From the NCBI RefSeq assembly GCF_019710585.1, contig NZ_JAIFZQ010000004.1, forward strand, positions 186,001 to 250,000: a DNA stretch of 64,000 bases, given 5' to 3'. Positions 33,620-41,847 of this stretch are shown one piece after another. Made by a program: the position numbers and the translations under genes. Within the stretch, counting starts at the first letter, position 1, and every line of letters begins with the position of its first letter. The DNA is from Arthrobacter sp. MAHUQ-56. GTDB lineage: Bacteria > Actinomycetota > Actinomycetes > Actinomycetales > Micrococcaceae. The notes beneath the pieces were generated by a model. The model saw only the letters and a list, made by a program, of their open reading frames with translations. It searched no databases and was not told the DNA's origin.

Positions 33620-34768
33620 ATGAATGCACTCGCACCGGCCGAATCCGCCCAGGTCGAAGAATCGCCAGACGCAGCGGATGCGCCCCTGGAGGGATTCCGC
33701 ATCGGCGTCACTTCAGACCGGCGGTCCCAGGACCTGATTGATGCGCTTGAACGCCGAGGCGCGGAGGTGCTGCACGCCCCTGCCCTGAAGATCGCCCCCG
33801 TGCAGGAAGACATGCGCCTCATCGAGGACACCCGGGCCATCATCGCTGCCAGGCCGGACCTCTGCATCGCCACCACCGCCTACGGCATGCGCCGCTGGTG
33901 CGAGGCCGCAGACTCCTTCGGCATCGGCGATGAACTCCTCGAAACGCTGGGTGCCTGCCGGATGTTTGTCCGCGGCCCCAAAGCCCGGGGGGCCGTGCGC
34001 GCGGCGGGCCTGGCCGACGTCGGAATCAGCAGTGACGAGACCACGGCAACGCTGGTGGACATGCTGCTCGCCGAGGGTGTGCGGGGCAAGACAGTGGCCG
34101 TGCAGCTGCACGGCTATACGGATGTCCGGCAGCTGGAGCGCCTGCGCATGTCCGGCGCCACCGTCCTGACCGTCACGCCCTACCGCTGGGTGAAGCCCGA
34201 CGGCGAGGATAAGCTCCCCCGCCTCATCGAGGCAGTGTGCAGCGGAAACCTGGACGTCCTCACCTTTACCAGCGCGCCCGCCGTCGATGCCCTGTGGAGC
34301 ACCGCGCACGAGATGGGCCTGTACAAGCAGCTGATCGACAGCCTGAAGACCAATGTCACCACCGCCGTGGTGGGACCGGTGACCGCGCAGCCTCTGCTCG
34401 ACGCCGGTGTCACGCCCCTGATTCCGGAACGGTTCCGGATGGGCGCACTGATCAGGCTGGTATGCGAGCACCTGGCCCTGAACCACGTCCGGCGTCTGGA
34501 CACCAGGTCCGGCAACATCGAACTGCGCGGCCGCAGCCTCCGCATCGACGGGCAACCCGTGGAACTGGCGCCCGCTCCCCTGCTGCTCCTGCGTGCCCTG
34601 CTCGGCGCCGGCGGGGCGGTCCTGTCCCGCGAATCCCTGTCCGACCTGCTGGAACTGCGCGGTTCCGTCCACGCCCTGGACATGACGGTGAGCCGGCTCC
34701 GGTCCTCGCTGCCGGACGGGCGGCTGGTGGAGACCGTGGTCAAGCGCGGTTACCGGATCCGCGTCTAG
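33620..34768 (+). CDS. Uroporphyrinogen-III synthase fused to OmpR-type winged helix
   Basis: A 382-aa two-part protein. Residues ~22-275 are HemD-like (FRIGVTSDRRSQDLIDAL; TSAPAVDALW). The C-terminal ~90 residues are a Trans_reg_C winged helix with VELAPAPLLLLRALL and a terminal VKRGYRIRV. This fusion is known in actinobacteria (Rv0260c-like). It probably regulates, rather than only making, tetrapyrrole for nitrite reduction. AAAGGA lies 9 nt before ATG 33620; a GTG at 33602 overlapping the cobA stop is the alternative start. Confidence 0.86.
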   Translation: MNALAPAESAQVEESPDAADAPLEGFRIGVTSDRRSQDLIDALERRGAEVLHAPALKIAPVQEDMRLIEDTRAIIAARPDLCIATTAYGMRRWCEAADSFGIGDELLETLGACRMFVRGPKARGAVRAAGLADVGISSDETTATLVDMLLAEGVRGKTVAVQLHGYTDVRQLERLRMSGATVLTVTPYRWVKPDGEDKLPRLIEAVCSGNLDVLTFTSAPAVDALWSTAHEMGLYKQLIDSLKTNVTTAVVGPVTAQPLLDAGVTPLIPERFRMGALIRLVCEHLALNHVRRLDTRSGNIELRGRSLRIDGQPVELAPAPLLLLRALLGAGGAVLSRESLSDLLELRGSVHALDMTVSRLRSSLPDGRLVETVVKRGYRIRV

Positions 34769-34788
34769 CTGTACCACCCCAGACTGGT

Positions 34789-34816
34789 CCGGCGGCCCGA
34801 ATGTGTCGGCCGCCGG
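34789..34816. terminator. Hairpin after the nirB-cobA-hemD operon
   Basis: Arms CCGGCGGCC (34789-34797) and GGCCGCCGG (34808-34816), 9-bp stem, 10-nt loop, no T-run. Confidence 0.45.
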
Positions 34817-34844
34817 CCGGATGAGAGATGGATCACGGGTTCTG

Positions 34845-34858
34845 TTACCGGCCGGTAA
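34845..34858. promoter_or_regulatory. Perfect 14-bp palindrome TTACCGGCCGGTAA
   Basis: Fully self-complementary, between the hemD-like gene and the FAD oxidoreductase promoter. Similar to the element at 1084-1097. Confidence 0.45.
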
Positions 34859-34897
34859 ATAGTGGCGAACACGGCCGTGCTAAACGGCAATGGAGGG

Positions 34898-34913
34898 GTA
34901 ACACAACTGAAAA
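34898..34913 (+). promoter_or_regulatory. GlnR-type half-site pair of the FAD oxidoreductase gene
   Basis: GTAAC (34898) and GAAAA (34909), 11 bp apart. The second ends 10 bp before TACGCT (34924-34929), the same spacing as at nirB and narK. Confidence 0.5.
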
Positions 34914-34923
34914 AGCAGGCACC

Positions 34924-34929
34924 TACGCT
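34924..34929 (+). promoter_or_regulatory. -10 box of the FAD oxidoreductase gene
   Basis: TACGCT, with a leader of about 50 nt before the ATG at 34986. Confidence 0.45.
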
Positions 34930-34985
34930 GGGTTCCATCACGAAGTTCCGGCCGGTCCTCCGGCCGCCAGCGAAAGGGCCAGCAC

Positions 34986-35867
34986 ATGTCCGCTCCGGCA
35001 CCCTCCTCCACCTCCGCCGCCACCCGCATCGTTATCGCCGGGGCCGGCCCCGCCGCGCAGGCGCTGGTGGCGCAACTGTCCCGGGCACGGTTTGCCGGGA
35101 CCATCACGGTCCTGAGCAACCGCGACGACGCGCCGGAGGAGCTGCTGGAGCTGGCCATGCTGCCCCGGGTGTCCGTTCGCTTCGGCCAGCCTGCCAGCCA
35201 CATCGACTCCGTGGGGCGTACCGTAGCCACCGCGGACGGCATGGAGTTCGCCTATGACCAGCTGGTCATCGCTACCGGATCCGTCCCGGTAGCCAGCCCC
35301 GTCGAGGGCGCCTCGCAGTGCCTGAACTACTCCACGATCGACGACGCACCCCGCATCGCGGAGGCCGTCCAGGAAGTCGCAAGGGAACTCGGCCGCCGCC
35401 CGCTGGGCATCCTGGTGGGCAACGGGGCAGCAGCCGGGCAGGCCGAAGCGGTGCTCCGCGCCAAGGGTGTCCGGCCCATCCGCACCACCGCCCGGCCCGC
35501 CGCCGTCGTCCCCGGAAAATCGGTCCCGGGGCTGGCGGCGTCCGCGGTGGTCTTCGAGGACGGAAGCAGCATGAGCGGGGACCTGGTGGTCCTGGCCGAG
35601 GAACGGGTGGCCCTGGACAGCCTGGCGGCCACAGCCGGCCTCGCGACTGCCTGCAGCGGCGGCATCGTCATCAGCAAGGACTTCCGCACGTCCGTGGCCG
35701 GCATCTGGGCGATAGGGGACGCCGCAGCGTTCGACGGCGTCCGCCTGGGCCTGCTCGTGGCGGCAGCGTCCGCGGCGGGAGCCTGCGCAACGGAGTTGTT
35801 GACCGCTGCTTCGGCGTCGCCCGCCGCTGCGCCCTCCGGCGCACGGCCCCTGCAGGCGGCCGCCTGA
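34986..35867 (+). CDS. NirB-like FAD-dependent oxidoreductase, shortened
   Basis: A 293-aa flavoprotein resembling only the N-terminal module of NirB. IVIAGAGPAAQALVAQL binds FAD, ATGSVPVASP follows, and IWAIGDAAAF closes the FAD site. The central NAD motif is degenerate (GILVGNGAAAGQAEAVL), and there is no BFD, Fe-S or C-terminal dimer domain. GAAAGG lies 10 nt before the ATG. Its GlnR-type promoter ties it to nitrate/nitrite use, perhaps as an accessory electron carrier or regulator. It could also be a decaying paralogue, though the frame is intact. Confidence 0.75.
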   Translation: MSAPAPSSTSAATRIVIAGAGPAAQALVAQLSRARFAGTITVLSNRDDAPEELLELAMLPRVSVRFGQPASHIDSVGRTVATADGMEFAYDQLVIATGSVPVASPVEGASQCLNYSTIDDAPRIAEAVQEVARELGRRPLGILVGNGAAAGQAEAVLRAKGVRPIRTTARPAAVVPGKSVPGLAASAVVFEDGSSMSGDLVVLAEERVALDSLAATAGLATACSGGIVISKDFRTSVAGIWAIGDAAAFDGVRLGLLVAAASAAGACATELLTAASASPAAAPSGARPLQAAA

Positions 35868-35982
35868 CCCGTAGGAAGCCTGAGCCGTGCACCGCTGGGG
35901 GGCGGGCCTGCTGTGACAAGATGGTTCCCGAAACGAGTCAAGGACACCCGCCGGGCCCACGAGGCCCTTCGAGAGGACCATC

Positions 35983-36705
35983 ATGAGCAACGAAGCCACC
36001 CCTTCCGCCACTGCGGGGACCGGCGCCGCCGGCCCGGGAAACATCGCCGGTTACATCGACCACACCCTGCTCAAGCCGGAGGCATCCGAAGCCGATGTGC
36101 TGAAGGTCTGCGCCGAGGCGGCGGAGTACGGTTTCAAATCCGTCTGCGTCAATCCCATCTGGGTTAAGACCGTCACCACCGCGCTCAAGGGCTCGGGGGT
36201 CCTCACCTGCTCAGTGGTGGGCTTCCCGCTGGGTGCCACCCCCACCGACGTCAAGGCCTTCGAGGCCCGCGGTGCCGTGCTGGACGGCGCCGAGGAAGTG
36301 GACATGGTCATCAATATCGCCGCGGCCAGGGCCGATGACAAGGGCGCCCTGGTGGAGGACATCGCCGCCGTCGCTGAGGCCGTCCATGGCGGCGGCGCGA
36401 TCCTGAAGGTGATTATCGAAACAGCACTGCTGACGGACGCACAAAAGGTGCTGGCCTGCCAGGCTGCCGTGGAGGCGGGCGCTGACTTCGTGAAGACGTC
36501 CACCGGGTTCAACGGCGGTGGCGCCACCGTGGAGGATGTGGCCCTGATGCGCAGGACGGTCGGCCCGGAGGTGGGCGTCAAGGCGTCCGGCGGGGTGCGT
36601 TCCCTGGCTGACGCTCAGGCTATGATTGCTGCAGGTGCAACACGAATTGGCGCGAGTTCCGGAATTGCCATCGTCAAGGGTGAACAGGGTTCAGCCGCGT
36701 ACTGA
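35983..36705 (+). CDS. deoC: Deoxyribose-phosphate aldolase
   Basis: A 240-aa TIM-barrel class I aldolase. [11 protein letters not shown] is the DeoC start motif. VSTG-type segments VKTSTGF (Schiff-base Lys) and [10 protein letters not shown] (second Lys) are present. It splits 2-deoxyribose-5-phosphate to acetaldehyde and glyceraldehyde-3-phosphate, completing deoxynucleoside salvage with the phosphorylase at 26.6 kb. GAGAGGA lies upstream of the ATG. Confidence 0.93.
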   Translation: MSNEATPSATAGTGAAGPGNIAGYIDHTLLKPEASEADVLKVCAEAAEYGFKSVCVNPIWVKTVTTALKGSGVLTCSVVGFPLGATPTDVKAFEARGAVLDGAEEVDMVINIAAARADDKGALVEDIAAVAEAVHGGGAILKVIIETALLTDAQKVLACQAAVEAGADFVKTSTGFNGGGATVEDVALMRRTVGPEVGVKASGGVRSLADAQAMIAAGATRIGASSGIAIVKGEQGSAAY

Positions 36706-36757
36706 CCGGAACGGGAAGCCGCCACAGATTGAGCCCCGCGGGGCCGAGGAGGAACAC

Positions 36758-37021
36758 ATGTCCAGCCAGGTTAATGCGTCCAGCCAGGACACTACGTCGA
36801 ACCAGGGCTACGTCCGGACCCCGCAGAACGAGAACAAGCTCTCCGGCAGCATTGTCCTCTTCGTCATCCACATGGCCATCTTCCTGGGTTCCATCTACTC
36901 GCTGTCCTTCCTCTCTCTGGGCAACCCCTGGCCGATGGCTGTGTGCCTCGGACTGTTTGCCCTGGCTTTCTGGATCCCGCAGACCCTCCTGGGCCGCTCG
37001 GACTCCGCAGGCGAGCACTAA
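36758..37021 (+). CDS. Small two-TM membrane protein, unknown
   Basis: An 87-aa protein. A polar Ser/Gln/Asn N-terminus (about 30 residues) precedes two hydrophobic segments at about 31-52 and 57-77. GAGGAGGAA lies 5 nt before the ATG. It follows deoC by 52 bp and ends at a strong hairpin. It is conserved-looking but not one I can name. Confidence 0.72.
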   Translation: MSSQVNASSQDTTSNQGYVRTPQNENKLSGSIVLFVIHMAIFLGSIYSLSFLSLGNPWPMAVCLGLFALAFWIPQTLLGRSDSAGEH

Positions 37022-37039
37022 GCCCGCAGTAACAGACTG

Positions 37040-37073
37040 AAAGACCCGGACACTTCGCAGTGTCCGGGTCTTT
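37040..37073. terminator. Bidirectional intrinsic terminator
   Basis: 15-bp stem AAAGACCCGGACACT / AGTGTCCGGGTCTTT with loop TCGC, followed by T. It lies between the small membrane protein and the convergent metal-dependent hydrolase gene. Confidence 0.85.
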
Positions 37074-37098
37074 TGCTGTCTGCCGTGAATGCCTGCCG

Positions 37099-37914
37099 CT
37101 AGAACCACAGCCGCAGCCAGGCGCCGGCGGCAGCCGCCAGCCGCGGCCAGTGGTTCTGCGCCATGGACCACCCGGCCATGCACAGGCCCACCATTGCGTA
37201 CGCGCTGACCGGAATCAGCACCAGCCACTCCCGCTTGGACCCGGCCCGGCCCAGGAGGGGCACGGACAGCGCACCGTTGGCCCGCCACACGTTCCGCAGC
37301 AGCGGCAGCCGGCGCAGCAGCCTGGGCGGTTTGACCACCAGCGGCCAGAGCAGCGGCACTCCCCCGGTGGTGATGAGGTCCCCGACGATGTGCACCACCA
37401 CGCCGATCAGCATCGACATGGGCAGCCATGTCCACTGCTCCGGCGCGTACACCGTCACCAGGCCCGCCATGATCAGCGCGAAGATCCAGTTCGAGATGAA
37501 GCCGCTTTTGGGGAAGAGCTTCAGCGCCTTCGCGGCAATGTTGATCAGGAACATGCACAACAGGCCGGCGCCGACTGAGAGCCGGCCCCAGCCGGTGTCC
37601 ATGTGGACCTGGGATGCCAGGCCGGCCATGAACACGAAGACTGCCGCACCCAGGATCGAGTGCGTGCCCTGCCGGTGGCCGCCGCTGGCGTTTTCAATGC
37701 CCCGCGCAATCGCGTTGGACAGCGGCGGCAGCGCATGGGCCACGGTGCTGGAGCGGTGGTCCCAGTCGCAGACCAGGGCGGTGCCGGCGGTGGCCATGCC
37801 GCCGATCAGGATCCCGGTGGGGTCCAGCGGGTACCAGCCCAGGGTGTAGGGGCCGGTGGACGCAACAGCTACCCACGCCGCGGCTCCCGACGCGGCGTGG
37901 TGTCCTCCCATCAC
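37099..37914 (-). CDS. Membrane-bound metal-dependent hydrolase (YdjM/DUF457 family)
   Basis: A 271-aa multi-TM protein. The family metal motifs are visible: GHHAASG at the start, CDWDHRSS near residue 49, GGHRQGTHS near 78, and VHIVGDLITTGGVPLLWP near 174. DUF457 proteins are predicted membrane hydrolases related to YdjM and phospholipase-like enzymes. The stop is followed 3 bp later by the mfd stop region on the same strand; it is the gene upstream of mfd's end, not its operon leader. The substrate is unknown. Confidence 0.82.
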   Translation of the reverse strand: MMGGHHAASGAAAWVAVASTGPYTLGWYPLDPTGILIGGMATAGTALVCDWDHRSSTVAHALPPLSNAIARGIENASGGHRQGTHSILGAAVFVFMAGLASQVHMDTGWGRLSVGAGLLCMFLINIAAKALKLFPKSGFISNWIFALIMAGLVTVYAPEQWTWLPMSMLIGVVVHIVGDLITTGGVPLLWPLVVKPPRLLRRLPLLRNVWRANGALSVPLLGRAGSKREWLVLIPVSAYAMVGLCMAGWSMAQNHWPRLAAAAGAWLRLWF

Positions 37915-37917
37915 GTG

Positions 37918-40900
37918 CTAGCTCACCGCCAATGGGGCATCGGAGAAGATGTTCCGGATCACGCCGTTGGCCCACTCCAGGATCTCGGCGTCCTGCAGGT
38001 CCCGGCCGCCGATCCGCGCTGTCTTGGGCTTGGGAATGAGCACTGCGTCCAAGGCAGGCTTGGCTTGCGAGCCCGGGTACATCCGGTTCAGGCGCATGGT
38101 CTTGGACTCCGGCAACGTGGCCGGGGAGAACTTGATGAAGTTCCCCTGGAGCGCAACGTCGGACAGGCCTGCTTCACGGGCACCGACCCGGAACCGCGCC
38201 ACGGCCACCAGGTTCTGGGCCGGCAGCGGAAGTTCACCGTAGCGGTCCACGAGTTCTGCCTGCACCTCATCGATGGCCTCGTTGGTGAGGGCGGCAGCGA
38301 GTTTCCGGTAGGCCTCCAGGCGCAGCCGCTCGCCGGGAACGTAGTCGTGCGGCAGGTGCGCGTTGACCGGCAGCTCGATCTTCATCTCGGCCGCCTTTTC
38401 CTCGGCTTCGCCGCGGAAGTCCGCCACCGCCTCGCCAACCAGCCGGATGTACAGGTCGAAGCCCACCCCCTGGATGTGGCCTGACTGTTCACCGCCCAGC
38501 AGGTTGCCGGCGCCGCGGATCTCCAGGTCCTTCATGGCCAGCTGCATGCCGGCACCCAGTTCGTTGTGCGCGGCGACGGCCTTCAGCCGCTCCAGGGCCA
38601 CCTCGCCCAGCGGCTTCTCCGACGGGTAGAGGAAGTACGCATAGGCACGTTCGCGTCCACGGCCCACGCGGCCCCGGAGCTGGTGCAGCTGGGACAGGCC
38701 GTATTTGTCCGCCCCGTCCACGATCAGCGTGTTGGCATTGGAAATGTCCAGGCCGGTCTCGATGATGGTGGTGCACACCAGGACGTCGAAGCGCCGCTCC
38801 CAGAAGTCCACGATGATCTGCTCCAGGCGGCTTTCGGACATCTTGCCGTGGGCCACTTCAACCCGGGCCTCGGGCACTAGCTCCCGGATCTTCGCCGCGG
38901 TCCGCTCGATGGTGGACACCCGGTTGTGCACCAGGAACACCTGGCCCTCGCGCATCAGCTCACGGCGGATGGCCGCGGTGGTCTGCTTGTCCGTGTACGG
39001 GCCCACGTAGGTCAGGACCGGGTGGCGTTCCTCCGGCGGGGTGGCCAGGGTGGAAGTTTCCCGGATCCCCGTCAGGGACATTTCCAGTGTTCGAGGAATC
39101 GGGGTGGCGCTCATGGCCAGCACGTCCACGTTGGTGCGCATCTTCTTCAGCGCTTCCTTGTGCTCCACGCCAAACCGCTGTTCCTCGTCCACGATCACCA
39201 GGCCCAGGTCCTTGAACTCGAAGTCCTTGGACAACAGCCGGTGCGTGCCGATCACCACGTCCACGGCGCCGGACTTGACGCCCTCCGCCGTCTCCTTGGC
39301 CTCCTTGGCCGACTGGAAGCGGGACAGCGGTTTGACGCGCAGGGGGAAGCCGGAGAACCGCTCGGTGAAGGTTTCGTAGTGCTGCTGGGCCAGCAGCGTG
39401 GTGGGCACCAGCACCGCCACCTGCTTGCCGTCCTGGACGGCCTTGAACGCGGCACGCACCGCGATTTCGGTCTTGCCGTAGCCAACGTCGCCGGACACCA
39501 GGCGGTCCATGGGGATCTCCCGCTCCATGTCCGCCTTGACCTCGTTGATGGTGGTCAGCTGGTCCGGGGTTTCCACGTACGGGAAGGCTTCCTCGAGTTC
39601 GCGCTGCCACGGGGTGTCAGGGCCGAACGCGTGCCCGCGGGAGGCCATCCGGGCCGAGTACAGCCGGATCAGCTCACCGGCGATCTCCTTGACGGCCTTG
39701 CGCGCCTTGGACTTGGTGCTGGCCCAGTCCGCGCCGCCCATCTTGCTCAGGACGGGGGTGTCGCCGCCCACGTAGCGGGTCACCTGGTCCAGCTGGTCCG
39801 TGGGGACGAACAGCCTGTCGCCCGGGGCGCCCCGCTTGGCCGGGGCGTACTCAAGGACCAGGTATTCGCGGACGCCGTCCCCGCCGCCTGCCACCTTGCG
39901 CTGGATCAGTTCCACGAACCGGCCGATGCCGTGCTGTTCGTGGACCACGTGGTCGCCCGCCACCAGCTGCAGCGGGTCCACGGCGTTGCGCCGCTTGGAC
40001 GGCATCTTCCGCATGTCCTTCGTGGACCCGGCAGAGGTCCGGCCCAGCAGGTCTGCCTCGGTGAGGAGGCCCAGTTTCAGCCCGTCCAGGACAAAACCGC
40101 GTCCGACGGCGGCAGTGGTCACCTCGATGATGCCCGCCTGCGGCTCGTGGTCCAGGCTGTCCACGCGGGCGCACGGGATGTCGTTTTCATGGAACAGCTC
40201 CGCCAGGCGCTGGGCTGGGCCGGGACCTTCGGTGGCCACCACAATCCGCCACTGGTCACGCACGTGCGAGCCGATGAAGTCCATCATTTCGGCGACATCG
40301 CCCTGGTAGCCGCGCGGTTCGCGGGAATGCAGGTTCAGGACGTCAATCTCGGGGAGCAGTTCCGCGTCCTGGGCCAGCGAGGTGATGGACCACCAGGACA
40401 CACCGTGCGCCAGGGACGAACTGCGGGTTTCAGCCAGTGAACGGAAGCTGGCGGAATGCAGCGCCTCCGTGGCCTGCGCACTCAGGTCCAAAGGTGCCGC
40501 TCCGCCATCGGACGCGGTGGACCAGGCGGCCTCGAGGAATTCCTCGTTGGTGGCGGCGAGGTCATGGGCGCGGGTGCGGACTTTTTCGGGTTCGATCACG
40601 ACGGCGATGGAGTCGGCGGGCAACTGGTCCACGAACGGAACCATGGCATCCACCAGCACCGGCGCCAGCGATTCCATGCCCTCCACGGTGATGCCGCCGG
40701 CGATTTTTTCAAGCATGTCCGCCGCGGCCGGGAGCTGGGCCTTCAGTTTCGCGGCGCGGGACATCACGGACGGGGTGATGAGGATTTCCCGGCAGGGCGG
40801 GGCATGCAGTTCCGTGGGGTGGTGGATGCCGGGCGCGGACAGCGAACGCTGGTCCGCGACGGCGAACCAGCGCATCTGGTCCACCTCGTCCCCGAAGAAC

Positions 40901-41568
40901 TCGACGCGGATGGGATGGTCCTCGGTGGGCGGGAAGACGTCGATGATGCCGCCGCGGACGGCGAACTCGCCGCGGTGCGTCACCATGTCCACGCGGGCGT
41001 AGGCGGCGTCGGCAAGGCTTTTCACCACCTCGGTGAAGGGGACGTCCTGGCCCACCTTCAACGTGACAGGAACCAAATCGCCCAGGCCCGCCACCACCGG
41101 CTGGACCACGGCGCGGACGGGCGCGACGACGACGCGCAGCCGGGCCGCCGTCGAGCTTTCCGGGTGTGCCAAACGGCGCAGGACGGACAACCGCCGGCCG
41201 ACGGTGTCCGAGCGCGGTGAGAGCCGCTCGTGCGGCAGGGTTTCCCAGCTGGGGAACTCTGCCACCGAGTCAGCCGGCAGGTAGGCGCGAAGGGCGGCTG
41301 ACAGGTCTTCGGCTTCCCGTCCCGTGGCGGTCACGGCCAGTACCACGCCCGGGTCCCTGCCCTCGGCAACGGACGCGAGCCCGTCAGCCATCTCCGCCAG
41401 CAGCACCGGACGCAGCCCTGCGGGCGCGCTGATCTGGTAGTCCTGGCCGCGGACGGCGAAGCCACGGGCTGACTCGGCGCGGACGCGGGCGAAGGTCTGG
41501 TCCTGCGCCAGCGCGCGGCGCAGTCCGTCCAGCGATGGAGTGGCGGCGGGCTGGCCTGGAAGACTCAT
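37918..41568 (-). CDS. mfd: Transcription-repair coupling factor
   Basis: A 1216-aa SF2 translocase that removes stalled RNA polymerase and recruits UvrA. Domains: UvrB-like N-terminal region (about 1-350), RNAP-interacting CarD-like domain (about 500-600, ending in FVPTDQLDQV), then the helicase with GDVGYGKTEIAVRAA (Walker A), DEEQRFG (DEEQ box) and QLRGRVGRG (motif VI). A C-terminal TRCF domain follows. The ATG at 41568 has GGAG 8 nt upstream; an earlier ATG at 41592 lacks one. Confidence 0.94.
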   Translation of the reverse strand: MSLPGQPAATPSLDGLRRALAQDQTFARVRAESARGFAVRGQDYQISAPAGLRPVLLAEMADGLASVAEGRDPGVVLAVTATGREAEDLSAALRAYLPADSVAEFPSWETLPHERLSPRSDTVGRRLSVLRRLAHPESSTAARLRVVVAPVRAVVQPVVAGLGDLVPVTLKVGQDVPFTEVVKSLADAAYARVDMVTHRGEFAVRGGIIDVFPPTEDHPIRVEFFGDEVDQMRWFAVADQRSLSAPGIHHPTELHAPPCREILITPSVMSRAAKLKAQLPAAADMLEKIAGGITVEGMESLAPVLVDAMVPFVDQLPADSIAVVIEPEKVRTRAHDLAATNEEFLEAAWSTASDGGAAPLDLSAQATEALHSASFRSLAETRSSSLAHGVSWWSITSLAQDAELLPEIDVLNLHSREPRGYQGDVAEMMDFIGSHVRDQWRIVVATEGPGPAQRLAELFHENDIPCARVDSLDHEPQAGIIEVTTAAVGRGFVLDGLKLGLLTEADLLGRTSAGSTKDMRKMPSKRRNAVDPLQLVAGDHVVHEQHGIGRFVELIQRKVAGGGDGVREYLVLEYAPAKRGAPGDRLFVPTDQLDQVTRYVGGDTPVLSKMGGADWASTKSKARKAVKEIAGELIRLYSARMASRGHAFGPDTPWQRELEEAFPYVETPDQLTTINEVKADMEREIPMDRLVSGDVGYGKTEIAVRAAFKAVQDGKQVAVLVPTTLLAQQHYETFTERFSGFPLRVKPLSRFQSAKEAKETAEGVKSGAVDVVIGTHRLLSKDFEFKDLGLVIVDEEQRFGVEHKEALKKMRTNVDVLAMSATPIPRTLEMSLTGIRETSTLATPPEERHPVLTYVGPYTDKQTTAAIRRELMREGQVFLVHNRVSTIERTAAKIRELVPEARVEVAHGKMSESRLEQIIVDFWERRFDVLVCTTIIETGLDISNANTLIVDGADKYGLSQLHQLRGRVGRGRERAYAYFLYPSEKPLGEVALERLKAVAAHNELGAGMQLAMKDLEIRGAGNLLGGEQSGHIQGVGFDLYIRLVGEAVADFRGEAEEKAAEMKIELPVNAHLPHDYVPGERLRLEAYRKLAAALTNEAIDEVQAELVDRYGELPLPAQNLVAVARFRVGAREAGLSDVALQGNFIKFSPATLPESKTMRLNRMYPGSQAKPALDAVLIPKPKTARIGGRDLQDAEILEWANGVIRNIFSDAPLAVS

Positions 41569-41847
41569 GGCAGAAGCTCCTGTGGTGTTCATCGAAGAAG
41601 AGCAGGCAACGCGAAAACCCGAAATTCGCTGCGAATCCCGGGTACACCCAGCCTACCGCGCAGCAGTGACATCCCGTCGCGGCCGGCAGCGGCGCCATGT
41701 GTATTCAGCGCGAGGTGCGCCCGGTCAGTAGGCTGGCAGGACCGGGCACTATTCGGGCGGCGCGGCCGTCCGGACGGGCTGCCGCTCCGAACCCCAAAGG
41801 ACGACGTGGGGCCGGATGGCCAGGAATTGCGACGAACAGGAGCCAGC

